Below are positions 9,786 through 17,963 of a DNA stretch of 64,000 bases, piece by piece. Origin of the DNA: Trebonia sp963767685 (GTDB lineage: Bacteria > Actinomycetota > Actinomycetes > Streptosporangiales > Streptosporangiaceae); NCBI GenBank assembly GCA_963767685.1, contig CAVYEZ010000001.1, forward strand, positions 496,001 through 560,000, read 5' to 3'. The notes beneath the pieces were generated by a model. The model was not told the DNA's origin. It searched no databases and saw nothing but the letters and a program-made list of their open reading frames with translations. Every line of letters begins with the position of its first letter. Position 1 is the stretch's first letter. A program made the translations under genes and the position numbers.

Positions 9786-12700
9786 ATGATGCGCGGACGG
9801 ATGCTGGGCCTGGCGGTTATCTGTACGGCCGCGGTGAGCGGGGTAGGCGTCGCCGCGGCGCCCGGGGCGCTGGCCGCCGCAGCTGTGCTCACGGGGCCTG
9901 GGGTTGCCGCCCCCGGCGCGCCGGGGGCGGCGTCGTACTTCGACCTTGCGAGGAAAGACTGCGTGGGCACCGCGGCGAGCCCGGCATCCAAGGTCTGGTA
10001 CACGGTGGCGGGCGGGGTGCTCTCCGACGTCTACGAGCCCACGATCGACAACACCGACGTCAGCACGCTCCAGTACGTCGTGACCGACGGGTCCACGTTC
10101 AGCGACCTGCAGACCAGGGACATGACCTACACGGTCAGCGCCGATCCCACCGGGATGGCCTGCACCGTCACCTCGACCGACGCGAAGCACGGGTTCAGGC
10201 TGGTCACCACCTACGTGACCGATCCGTCGAGTGACGCGGTGCTGATGAACACCCGCCTGCAGGCCACGCCGGGCTCGACGACCAGCCTGGCCGGGCTGCG
10301 CCTCTACGCGCGGCTGGACGCGCACGTCAACGGCAACGGCGGGGGCGGGACGCAGAACGCGGGCGCCAACTCGGGCGTGGTGGATACCTCGTCGGGCGCC
10401 CCGGTCCCGGTCGTCTTCAGTACGAACACGGTCACGAACGCCGCTAACCGCGACTACGCGGTCCCGACCTACATGGCGCTTGACGCGAGCGCCCGGCCGG
10501 CGGCGGCGAGCGTCGGGTACGAGGGAACGGCAAGCGACGGCCTCACCCAGCTCGACAGCTCGCACACGCTGGCCTCCTACACCTCCGCTCCCGACGGGCA
10601 CATCGTGGCGACCGAGGACGTCACGCCCGCCCGCGGCGGCTCGGTGACGCTCGCGCTCGGCTTCGGCCGGACGCAGGCGCAGTCCGTGGCCGTCGCGAGG
10701 AAGTCGCTTGGCCCCCCGTTCGTCGTCACCGCCGCGAAGTACCTGCTCGGCTGGGTGGCGTACGACGCCGGGCTGAACCGGCCGCCCGCCCAGTTCGCGG
10801 GGAAGACCGCGAGCCAGGCGGCCAGCCTGGACGACCACTATTACCTGTCGGCCAACGTCCTGAAGGCCAGCGAGGACAAGACCTACCCGGGGGCGATCGT
10901 CGCGTCGCTCGCCAGCCCGTGGGGTCAGTCGGTGCCCGCCGGGGTGCTCTCCGGCGGCGAGCCCTCGTACTTCGGCTCCTACCGGGAGGTGTTCGCCCGC
11001 GACCTGTACGAGGCGGTGACCGGCTTGCTCGCCGACGGCGACGTCGCCACGGCCAGGGCGGCCACGCTGTTCCTGTTCGACCGGCAGCAGTTGCCGACCG
11101 GCGCCATGCCGCGTAACTCGCTGCTGAACGGCGAGGCCGCACCGGACACCGGTGGTACCCAGCTCGACGAGACGGCCTACCCGATCCTGCTCGCCTACCT
11201 CACCGGGCTCGGCGGCGACAAGGCGCTTTACACCGGTCACATCCGGCCGGCCGCCGACTTCCTCGTCGCCAACGGGCCGTCGTTCGGCGTGGAGCGGTGG
11301 GAGGAGCAGTCCGGGTACTCCCCGTCCACGATCGCGGCCGAGATCGCGGGCCTGACCGCCGCGTCCGCCATCGCCGCGGCGCAGGGCGACACCGCGCGGG
11401 CGAACCTGTACCAGGCCACGGCCGACGACTTCCAGCGCAACGTCGAGAGCTGGACCGTGACGACGACCGGCCCGGACGGACCCAGTTACTTCATCCGGCT
11501 GTCCAAGACCGGCGACCCGAACGCGGCGATCAGCTACAGCCTCGGCAACGGCGGCCCGACCCTTGACCAGCGCAGCGTGCTCGACGGCGGCTTCCAGGAA
11601 CTCGTCCGGCTCGGCGAGCTTCCCGTCAGCGATCCCGACGTGCAGTCGTCGCTCGCCATCATCGACTCGCACATCGCGGTGGCCACCCCGAGCGGGACCG
11701 GCTACTACCGCTACGGGGACGACGCCGCCGACGGCAGCGCCGACGGGTACGGCGACTGCTACCAGCCGAGCCAGACCTCGTGCACGACCGCGGGCGCGCC
11801 GTGGCCACCCACCGGCACCGGCACCGGGCACCTGTGGCCGGTGCTGTCCGGTGAGCGGGCCGAGTCCGACGTGGCCGAGGGGAACGCCGGCGGCGCCGAG
11901 TCCCTGCTCCAGTCGATGATCAACTTCTCGTCCGGCGTCGGGCTGGTGCCCGAGCAGGCGTGGGAAGACCCGGACCTGGCGGCCTCGCCGTACGGCAGCG
12001 ACCCGTCGACCGCGTCGATCGGCTTCACCGACGGACAGGCGGCCGGCTCGGCGTCCCCGCTGACCTGGGCCCAGGCCCAGGAACTGCGGCTGATCCGCTC
12101 GGTCGGCACCGGGCGCGACGTTGACACGCCCGCGCTGACCAGCGAGCGCTACGTCGCGCACGGGGCGCCGGGCAAGCTCCCGGTCACCATCACCGCCCCG
12201 GCGTCCGGCGCCCTGCTCGCCGCCGCCTCCACCACCGTGACCGGGACGACGACGGCCGGGGCGAAGGTCACCATCCAGGCGGCCGACATCACGACCAGCG
12301 CGCCGCCGACGGTGACAACCGCGACCGCGGCGGCGGACGGGTCCTTCTCGGCGACGGTCCCGGTCAGCTTCGGCACCAACGCGGTCACCGTCACCGCTAC
12401 CGTTCCGGGCGGCCGTAGCACGGGGTACGCCCAGGTCACCGCCACCAATGAGGGCGGCGGGAGCACCGTTCTCGACGTGACCGACCGGACCGGCGACGAC
12501 AACGGGCCCGGCACGTACCAGTACCCGACCGCGTCTGACTTCGTGGCCGGGTCGTTCGACCTGACCAGGTTCCAGGTGCTGAGCGACGGCACCTACGCGT
12601 ACCTGCGGGTTACGCTGAAGACCCTGGTACCGACCTTCGGCTCGCTCGACGGCGCGCAGCTGCTCGACGTCTACGTGCACGCGCCCGGCGCGTCGGCTAC

Positions 12701-13160
12701 CTCTACCCAGGCGGCCTACGCGTCCCGCAACTACACGATCGCGCCGTCGGGCGCGTGGAGCCAGCGGGTCGAGGTGCAAGGCTTCGCGTCACCGGTGTGG
12801 GTGAACGCCGGCGGCGCAAGCGTCGGCACCGCGTCCGTGCTCGCCGAGCAGTCGGACCGGACGATCACGGTGGCGCTGCCCGAGGCGCAGTTCGGCGCCC
12901 CGGCGTCCGGGTGGGGCTTCAGCGTCGTGCTCGCGGGCCAGGACGGCTTCAGCTCCGACCAGGCGCGCGCGTTCACCGCGACCCCCGGGGCGTACACGTT
13001 CGGCGTGTGCGCCGCCGGCAACACCGCGCCGATCTGCTCGGTTGACCCGTCCACGGCGCCTAAGGCCATGGACGTGATCGCGCCCCCGGGCGTCTCCCAG
13101 GCCACAGAACTCAACCCGGTCCTCGGCCCGGTTGTCATCCAGCCGGTCGTGGTTCCGTAG
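9786..13160 (+). CDS. Secreted glucodextranase-like GH15 hydrolase
   Basis: An exo-acting hydrolase expected to release glucose from alpha-1,6- or alpha-1,4-glucans outside the cell. About 1124 residues in one intact frame. A signal peptide (residues 1-35) precedes an N-terminal beta-sandwich of the glucodextranase domain N type (about 45-290). The GH15 (alpha/alpha)6 barrel follows (about 300-780), with SYREVFARDLYEAVTGLL, the putative catalytic acid in RWEEQSGYSPSTIAAEIAGL and the putative base in GLVPEQAWEDP. An Ig-like ITAPASGALLAAASTTVTGT segment and a C-terminal cell-wall or carbohydrate-binding domain (DDNGPGTYQYPTASDFVAGS) complete the glucodextranase layout. It is the last gene of version A of the variable interval. 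Whether it attacks dextran or starch is not decided. Confidence 0.9.
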   Translation: MMRGRMLGLAVICTAAVSGVGVAAAPGALAAAAVLTGPGVAAPGAPGAASYFDLARKDCVGTAASPASKVWYTVAGGVLSDVYEPTIDNTDVSTLQYVVTDGSTFSDLQTRDMTYTVSADPTGMACTVTSTDAKHGFRLVTTYVTDPSSDAVLMNTRLQATPGSTTSLAGLRLYARLDAHVNGNGGGGTQNAGANSGVVDTSSGAPVPVVFSTNTVTNAANRDYAVPTYMALDASARPAAASVGYEGTASDGLTQLDSSHTLASYTSAPDGHIVATEDVTPARGGSVTLALGFGRTQAQSVAVARKSLGPPFVVTAAKYLLGWVAYDAGLNRPPAQFAGKTASQAASLDDHYYLSANVLKASEDKTYPGAIVASLASPWGQSVPAGVLSGGEPSYFGSYREVFARDLYEAVTGLLADGDVATARAATLFLFDRQQLPTGAMPRNSLLNGEAAPDTGGTQLDETAYPILLAYLTGLGGDKALYTGHIRPAADFLVANGPSFGVERWEEQSGYSPSTIAAEIAGLTAASAIAAAQGDTARANLYQATADDFQRNVESWTVTTTGPDGPSYFIRLSKTGDPNAAISYSLGNGGPTLDQRSVLDGGFQELVRLGELPVSDPDVQSSLAIIDSHIAVATPSGTGYYRYGDDAADGSADGYGDCYQPSQTSCTTAGAPWPPTGTGTGHLWPVLSGERAESDVAEGNAGGAESLLQSMINFSSGVGLVPEQAWEDPDLAASPYGSDPSTASIGFTDGQAAGSASPLTWAQAQELRLIRSVGTGRDVDTPALTSERYVAHGAPGKLPVTITAPASGALLAAASTTVTGTTTAGAKVTIQAADITTSAPPTVTTATAAADGSFSATVPVSFGTNAVTVTATVPGGRSTGYAQVTATNEGGGSTVLDVTDRTGDDNGPGTYQYPTASDFVAGSFDLTRFQVLSDGTYAYLRVTLKTLVPTFGSLDGAQLLDVYVHAPGASATSTQAAYASRNYTIAPSGAWSQRVEVQGFASPVWVNAGGASVGTASVLAEQSDRTITVALPEAQFGAPASGWGFSVVLAGQDGFSSDQARAFTATPGAYTFGVCAAGNTAPICSVDPSTAPKAMDVIAPPGVSQATELNPVLGPVVIQPVVVP

Positions 13161-13184
13161 CGGCACCCGGTCCGTCGGGTCCGC

Positions 13185-13574
13185 CCGCGGCTACGACAGC
13201 TCGATCGGCGCCACCCCCGGCGGGGTGAAGCCGAAGATCTCGCCGTAGAACGCCAGCTCGGCCTCAAGTGCGGCGGTGACCGTCTCCGCTTTCCTGAAGC
13301 CGTGCGACTCGCCCGGGAACGCGATGTACGCGTGCCTGATGCCGTGGTCGGCCAGGTCGGCGGCGATCGCCTCGGACTGCGAGGGCGGGACGATCGGGTC
13401 ATCGAGGCCCTGGAGGAGCAGGATCGGGCAGGTGAGCCCGGTGACGTGGCCGACCGGGGCGCGCTCGGTGTAGAGGGCGTCGGACTCCGGCAGCGGGCCG
13501 ATGAGGCCGTCCAGGTACCGCGACTCGAAGTCGTGCGTGTCGGTGGCGAACGGCCGCAGGTCGGAGACGCCGTA
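13185..13574 (-). pseudogene. Copy of the 3' end of the S9 peptidase gene
   Basis: 390 nt match 17958-18347 with one difference I could find (13194 C versus 17967 T, a silent Ser codon change). It codes the C-terminal 127 residues of the peptidase, from YGVSDLRPFATDTHD through the catalytic Asp (LLLQGLDDPIVPP) and His (FPGESHGFRK) regions to the stop. The 5' part is absent: at 13574/13575 the sequence passes directly into the rny 3' end. It is not a working gene as it stands. Confidence 0.95.
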
Positions 13575-13761
13575 GAAGGTCTTCGCCATGCAGGCCGGCC
13601 GCGAGATCCGCGTGATGGTCAAGCCGGAGCAGGTCGACGACATCCAGGCCCAGGTCATCGCCAGGGACATCGCCAAGCAGGTCGAGGAGGAGCTTACCTA
13701 CCCCGGCCAGATCCGCGTCACGGTCGTCCGCGAGTCCCGCGCCACAGAATTCGCCCGCTAA
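13575..13761 (+). pseudogene. Copy of the 3' end of rny
   Basis: 13575-13758 matches 6170-6353 and codes the last 61 residues of RNase Y (from KVFAMQAGREIRVMVK). The differences I found are CAA/CAG, GAA/GAG, ACG/ACA and the stop TGA/TAA, all silent. This pattern means both sequences descend from working rny genes. The 5' part of the gene is absent. Confidence 0.95.
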
Positions 13762-13894
13762 CCGGCAGGGCCAGAACCCGGGATCATCCCGAACGAGTTC
13801 GTGTTCCACCCGGACGCGCCTCCATGACCCGGCACCGCGCCGGCGGCGGGGCGGGGTTGCCGTACCGCCGCCACACGCGGAATGGGGAGCCGGG

Positions 13895-14071
13895 TCAGCG
13901 CAGGGAGATCTTCCCCGCGCCGTTGAGCCAGACGAGCTGGCGGCCGAGCGCCACCGAATGGGTGCACGGGACGGGGTGGGCTGAGCTGGCCTGCGCCGCC
14001 GCGCAGCCCGCGATCATGACTGCTCCGGCGGCCGCGGCGGCGACTGCGTAGCGAATGCTTTTTATGAGCAA
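13895..14071 (-). CDS. Short secreted lipoprotein-like peptide
   Basis: About 58 residues. A basic start (KSIRYAV), a hydrophobic Ala-rich core and the possible lipobox MIAGC form a signal peptide, followed by a short mature part with one Cys (HPVPCTHSVALGRQLVWLNG) and a stop. The start could be TTG at 14071, but TAGCGT (14078 down to 14073) lies exactly 7 nt before an ATA at 14065, the spacing seen in leaderless genes here, so an ATG-to-ATA change or error is possible. No homologue is recognised. It may be the remnant of a longer secreted protein. Confidence 0.4.
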   Translation of the reverse strand: MLIKSIRYAVAAAAAGAVMIAGCAAAQASSAHPVPCTHSVALGRQLVWLNGAGKISLR

Positions 14072-14406
14072 AACGCTATGGTGGCGCCGTTTCCCGCGAC
14101 AGTAGGCCATCACCCGGCTATCCCATGGGGGATATCACCCACGAGGAGATTGGCGGGGCCATGGACCCATGCGGCTCCTGGGGCTAGGTTCCGGAGAACG
14201 AATTCGACGAACATGAATAAGGCACTGTGCGGTGAACCAATTGTGTCCATTCACGGTTGTGTTCAGAACACGAAGGAGGGGCTGATGTAGCTCTGTTCTG
14301 AGTGGTGCTGCGTGGGGGATGAAGGTGTGGCCCTTCGGAGTCGCCTTGCAGGAGGAGGCTTCAAACCGCCTCATGCTGCGTTGGCTGAAGACCGTCGTGG
14401 TGAACG

Positions 14407-14610
14407 ATGAGGAAAAGGGCTTTTTACCGCTCTGAGCTGTATCCCCTCCTGGGCCGCATCAACAGTTACCTGATGCGGTGGATGCGGAAGAAGTACAAGC
14501 GGCTGCGGAAACGGAAGAAAGCCCATCGGGCATGGGAGCGGGCCGTGACCTCACGGCCCCGGTTCTTCGCCCACTGGGCCTGGATTCCGTCAGTACCGCG
14601 AGTCTGGTGA
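14407..14610 (+). pseudogene. C-terminal remnant of group II intron reverse transcriptase/maturase
   Basis: 67 residues beginning near FYRSELYPLLGRINSYLMRW and continuing with RKKYKRLRKRKKAHRAWER and FFAHWAWI. This is the characteristic end of bacterial group II intron proteins (the segment after the maturase domain). The reverse transcriptase, with its YADD box, and most of the maturase domain are missing. The stop at 14608-14610 lies 12 nt before domain V, the normal arrangement. Confidence 0.85.
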
Positions 14611-14622
14611 TCAGAACGACAA

Positions 14623-14690
14623 GAGCCGTATAACGGGAGACCGTTACGTACGGATCTGTGAGGGCCGGGGGCGCGATTCCCCCCGGCTAC
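14623..14690 (+). ncRNA. Group II intron domains V and VI
   Basis: Domain V (14623-14657) starts GAGCCGTA with the catalytic AGC triad, folds on a GAGA tetraloop and returns through ACGTACGG with the usual two-base bulge. Domain VI (14658-14690) is a GC-rich hairpin with an unpaired A near 14689 that would be the branch point. Confidence 0.88.
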
Positions 14691-14703
14691 TCGGCGTTGC
14701 CTG

Positions 14704-14733
14704 ACCTAACGATCTTTAACGGCGGGAGTTACG
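14704..14733 (+). repeat. Left member of a 30-bp imperfect inverted repeat
   Basis: 25 of 30 bases pair with the inverse of 15381-15410; the outer 12 bases are identical (GCGGGAGTTACG at 14722-14733). The partner begins CGTAACTCCCGCGG, which resembles the GTAA-type ends of IS66-family elements. The pair flanks the PPOX-fold gene. Confidence 0.65.
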
Positions 14734-15268
14734 AGTCCGGGGTCAGCAGCCTTGACACTGGCTGCGGCAGCCCCAGGCTGGTCGGGGTAAGCCGCGGCCG
14801 GATGTACTCCTCACCGGGCGGCCAGCGGGCCACGTGCTGGGCGCCGGTCGCGGGTTCGGACCCGATGTAGGTGAGGTCAGCCGCCTCAACGATGAACAAG
14901 GTGAACTGTCCCACGACCGGCTGCCAGCCGATCTGTTCCCGGACTGAGGCGGCGTAACGTTCCTGCCGGTCCTGCTCGGTCACCACGTGGGCAGTGCCGC
15001 GGACCTTGATCTCGGCCGGGGGACTGGGGCTGGTGATCACGCTGTTCAGCACGACCCGCGGGTCGCGGCCCAGGTCGCGGCCCTTGGCTGAGCCGCTCAT
15101 CATAGACAGCCACAGGTCACCGTCCAGGACCAGCGGCTCCACGCCGCTGATCCGGGCCGTGCCGTCGCGCCGGATCGTCCCGGCCAGCAGCACCCCCGGC
15201 TCGATCAGCAGCCGGCTCGCGACCGCCCCCAAGGCTGGCTGCCGGGCCGAGATCTCAGACCAGCGCAT
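14729..15268 (-). CDS. Pyridoxamine 5'-phosphate oxidase-fold protein
   Basis: A complete 179-residue protein with the split-barrel flavin-binding fold of the PPOX superfamily. It shows RLLIEPGVLLAGTIRRDGTARISGVEPLVLDGDLWLSMM (strands 1-3), GSAKGRDLGRDPRVVLNS and EIKVRGTAHVVTEQDRQERY, typical of FMN- or F420-binding members. The ATG at 15268 follows a GGAGG ribosome site. Such proteins reduce or oxidise diverse small molecules, and the substrate cannot be predicted. It sits between two arms of an inverted repeat (14704-14733 and 15381-15410), next to an IS66 remnant and an intron remnant, so it may have been moved with them. Its last codons overlap the left repeat arm. Confidence 0.8.
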   Translation of the reverse strand: MRWSEISARQPALGAVASRLLIEPGVLLAGTIRRDGTARISGVEPLVLDGDLWLSMMSGSAKGRDLGRDPRVVLNSVITSPSPPAEIKVRGTAHVVTEQDRQERYAASVREQIGWQPVVGQFTLFIVEAADLTYIGSEPATGAQHVARWPPGEEYIRPRLTPTSLGLPQPVSRLLTPDS

Positions 15269-15380
15269 TGCTCTGCGTATCCTCCCTGAACCGTGGCCGC
15301 CGCCCGGCAGCCCTCTGCTGCTGCGCCGCCCGGGGGGGCACCGCTGGCGACGTTGACGGCGGTACCCTCTCAGGCCTGAC

Positions 15381-15410
15381 CGTAACTCCCGCGGTTGAGG
15401 ATCGCCAGGT
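15381..15410 (-). repeat. Right member of the 30-bp inverted repeat (probable IS66 end)
   Basis: Inverse of 14704-14733 at 25 of 30 positions. It lies about 75 nt before the first IS66 transposase codons and begins CGTAAC, so it is a reasonable left terminal repeat for that element. Confidence 0.6.
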
Positions 15411-15485
15411 AAGCGTTCCTTTCGCCTGGCGGGCTCGGCGCGCGTCTATTTGCCCGGTGCTGGCGGGCGCGGGAGCCTTCGGCGC

Positions 15486-16404
15486 GTGCCTGGTGAGCTC
15501 GTTGGTGATGCTGGCGGGCTTCGTGCTGCGAACGCGCGGCTGCGGGGGCTGCTGTCTGAGCGGGACGCCGAGATCGCGGGGCTGCGGCTGGAGTTGGATG
15601 CGGCGCGGGAGCGGGAGCGGCGGGAACGGCGCTGCCCGGGAGGGGAAGGAAGAGGCGGACCCGCAGGAGAAGGACGGCAAGGCACCCGCCGGGGCGCCGC
15701 ACGTGCTGGTCGTCCGGACCCCGGGCGGGCTGCTGGCCTGGCTGCCGGCCATCGGATCCCGGCGCAAGGGCGAGGTCGGCGGCGGGATCCCCGCCGCGTT
15801 CACCGGGACGCTGATCACCGACGGGTACACGGGCTACCAGCACCTGCTGCCCCGGCTGGCCGGCATCCAGCAGTGCTGCGCGCACGTCATCCGCCGCTGC
15901 CGCGCCGTGGAGGGCCTCGGTCCCGGGACCCTCCAGTCCTGGGCCGGCGACGTCATCACGATCTTGCGCGAGGCTCATGCGGCCGTGGAGGCGGCCCGCG
16001 CCCGCGGCGACACCAGCCTGGACCCGGAAGTACTCGATGACCTGCGGAAACGCTACGACAAGGCGATCGGCCACGGCATCATCCACAACCGGCTGCGGGA
16101 CTGGCACGACGGCAATCACCCCGGCTGCACGCTCGGCAGCCGGCTAAGGGACTACAAGGAACAGGTCCTGCTGTTCACCCGCGACCCCAGCGTGGACCGG
16201 ACGAACAACGTCTCCGAGCGCGGCGCCAAGGCCGTGAAAAGGCACCAGGCCGTCTCCGGCTACCGGCACTCCCTCGCCACCCTCGCGCGCTGGTGCCGCA
16301 TCCGCAGCTACCTCGACAGCGCCATCGCCCACGGCATCACCGCCATCGACGCCATCCGCACCGCCCTCGAAGGCAAGCCCTGGCTACCCCCCTCCCCGCC
16401 ATAG
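15486..16404 (+). pseudogene. IS66-family transposase, internally deleted
   Basis: The N-terminal coiled coil of IS66 TnpC is present in one frame from GTG 15486 (AANARLRGLLSERDAEIAGL). Near 15640 the frame changes and continues inside the DDE domain: TGTLITDGYTGYQHLLPRL, QQCCAHVIRRCRAV, VDRTNNVSERGAKAVKRHQ and SLATLARWCRIRSYLDSAI. The zinc finger, the DNA-binding region and the first catalytic Asp are missing, so it is about 300 residues rather than the usual 500 or so. The element cannot transpose by itself. It lies in version B of the variable rny-peptidase interval. No matching right terminal repeat was found after 16404. Confidence 0.85.
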
Positions 16405-16643
16405 CCTGAGCTAAATCACCAGGTCACGGACCCCCGTGAATGGACACGACCAATTCTATAGCGCGATTACACGAGCGTTATCCAACCTTCCTTGACCATT
16501 CCCGCGTACGGGCGGATTCTTGGGCGCGTCAGGGTTTCACGAGGGATGCGTACCAGGAATTCGGTGAGCAACGCCCTCAGGACGAAGGAGTCCCATTGTC
16601 AGGAGACCGAGATCATCGACGTTTCGCACTTGGTCGTTTCAGA

Positions 16644-17918
16644 ATGACCCGTACCCGTCTCGCGGTAGCGGTCATCGCGGCGGTCGCCCTGGCCAGCCCC
16701 GGGGTGGCCCGCGCGGCCACGTCCCACGGCAGCCGGTCGAGCGTCCTCACCGCATGGGTCGGCACCTGGGCGGCCAGCCCCATGGCCGGTGCCACCTCCT
16801 CGACCTGCCCGGCCGGTGCCGGCGGCTTCAAGGACGAGACGGTCCGCGACATTGTCTATCCCAGCGTCGGCGGCGATAAGGTGCGCGTCCGGTTGAGCAA
16901 TGCGTTCGGAACAGCTCCGCTTACCGTCGGCGACGCATCGGTCGCCGTCGACGAGACCGGTGCCGAGACAGTACCGGGGACAACACGCCAACTGCGGTTC
17001 GACGGCAGGACCAGCGTGACCATCCCGGTCGGCAAGGAGGTGCTCAGCGACCCGGTTCAGTTGCGCGTGCGTGCGCTGCAAAACCTTGCCATCAGCGTGT
17101 ACGTCCCGGCCCTCAGCGGGCCCGCGACCTTCCACTGGACCGCCATGCAGACGAGCTTCGTCTCGAAGACAGGGGACTATGCGACAAGCGATAGCTCGGT
17201 GGCCTATTCGACCTCCATCAACTGCTGGATGTTCGCCGATGGCATTGAGGTGTCGGGCTCACCGCAGGTGACAGGCTCGGTGATCGCGTTCGGCGATTCG
17301 ATTACCGACGGATTCCAGTCTGACCCCAATGCCAATGACCGCTGGCCCAACGTCCTGGCCCGCCGCCTGGACGCCTTCGCCGGGCCCACGATGTCCGTCG
17401 TCGACGAAGGTATCACCGGCAACCAGTTGCTGACGGACTCCACTGTCGCAGGCGTGAGCGGCCTGCACAGGCTTGACCGCGACGTCATCGCGCAGCCAGG
17501 CGCCAAGGTCGTAATCATGCTCCTTGGCATCAACGACATCGGCTTGACCGATCTGGGCGTTGACAAGCCGCCGGCCACGGCCGCCTCCATCATCGCCGGG
17601 TACAAGCAGGTCATCGCCAGGGTGCACGCGGCCGGCCTGCGTATCATCGCTGGCACCCTGACCCCGTTCCTGACACTGCCCGTCGCGACGAGCGGATACC
17701 AGGACGCCGCGGGCGAGGTCATGCGCGAGGAGGTGAACCACTGGATTCTCACCACCGGCGCCTTCGACGGCGTCATCGACTTCTCATCAGCTGTCGCCTC
17801 CCCGTACGACCCGCAGGCCATCAACCCGGCCTACGACAGCGGCGATCACCTTCACCCGAACGACGTCGGGTACCAGATCATGGGCGACTTGGTCCCGCTG
17901 CGCCTGCTCTTCGGCTAG
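16644..17918 (+). CDS. Secreted SGNH/GDSL-family hydrolase
   Basis: A secreted esterase- or lipase-like enzyme of 424 residues, intact. The signal peptide starts at ATG 16644 (MTRTRLAVAVIAAVALASPG, cleaved near ARA). A beta-rich region typical of this subgroup follows (WVGTWAASPMAG), then the catalytic blocks: GDSITDGF with the nucleophile Ser (about residue 217), GNQLL, LGINDIG, and SGDHLHPNDVGYQ with the Asp and His. Upstream in-frame codons from 16440 lack signal-peptide character, so I choose the later start. It is the last gene of version B, directly before the peptidase. The natural substrate, such as acetylated polysaccharide, is unknown. Confidence 0.88.
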   Translation: MTRTRLAVAVIAAVALASPGVARAATSHGSRSSVLTAWVGTWAASPMAGATSSTCPAGAGGFKDETVRDIVYPSVGGDKVRVRLSNAFGTAPLTVGDASVAVDETGAETVPGTTRQLRFDGRTSVTIPVGKEVLSDPVQLRVRALQNLAISVYVPALSGPATFHWTAMQTSFVSKTGDYATSDSSVAYSTSINCWMFADGIEVSGSPQVTGSVIAFGDSITDGFQSDPNANDRWPNVLARRLDAFAGPTMSVVDEGITGNQLLTDSTVAGVSGLHRLDRDVIAQPGAKVVIMLLGINDIGLTDLGVDKPPATAASIIAGYKQVIARVHAAGLRIIAGTLTPFLTLPVATSGYQDAAGEVMREEVNHWILTTGAFDGVIDFSSAVASPYDPQAINPAYDSGDHLHPNDVGYQIMGDLVPLRLLFG

Positions 17919-17963
17919 AAGCGGCGGCCAGCGCGGCCGCCGCTGGCCGCCGCACCACCGCGG

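Larger units (their letters stand above)
14227..14690 (+). mobile_element. Group II intron with most of its ORF deleted
   Basis: Begins with the group II 5' signature GTGCG (14227) and ends near 14690 with a canonical domain V and VI. Between them only the last part of the intron-encoded protein remains, so the intron has lost most of its reverse transcriptase. The total length of about 465 nt compares with roughly 2 kb for a full element. It could still splice only if a helper protein acts in trans and if domains I-IV are intact, which I could not confirm. The 3' flank (14704-14733) looks like the end of an IS66-type element. Confidence 0.8.

Noticed and set aside
9750..12779. A very long open frame of about 1009 codons on the minus strand
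   Set aside because: It lies entirely opposite the glucodextranase gene, has Arg/Gly/Val-rich low-complexity sequence and no motif; it is a high-GC shadow frame.
16440..16643. In-frame upstream extension of the SGNH hydrolase
   Set aside because: Its residues show no signal-peptide or domain character, whereas ATG 16644 begins a proper signal peptide.
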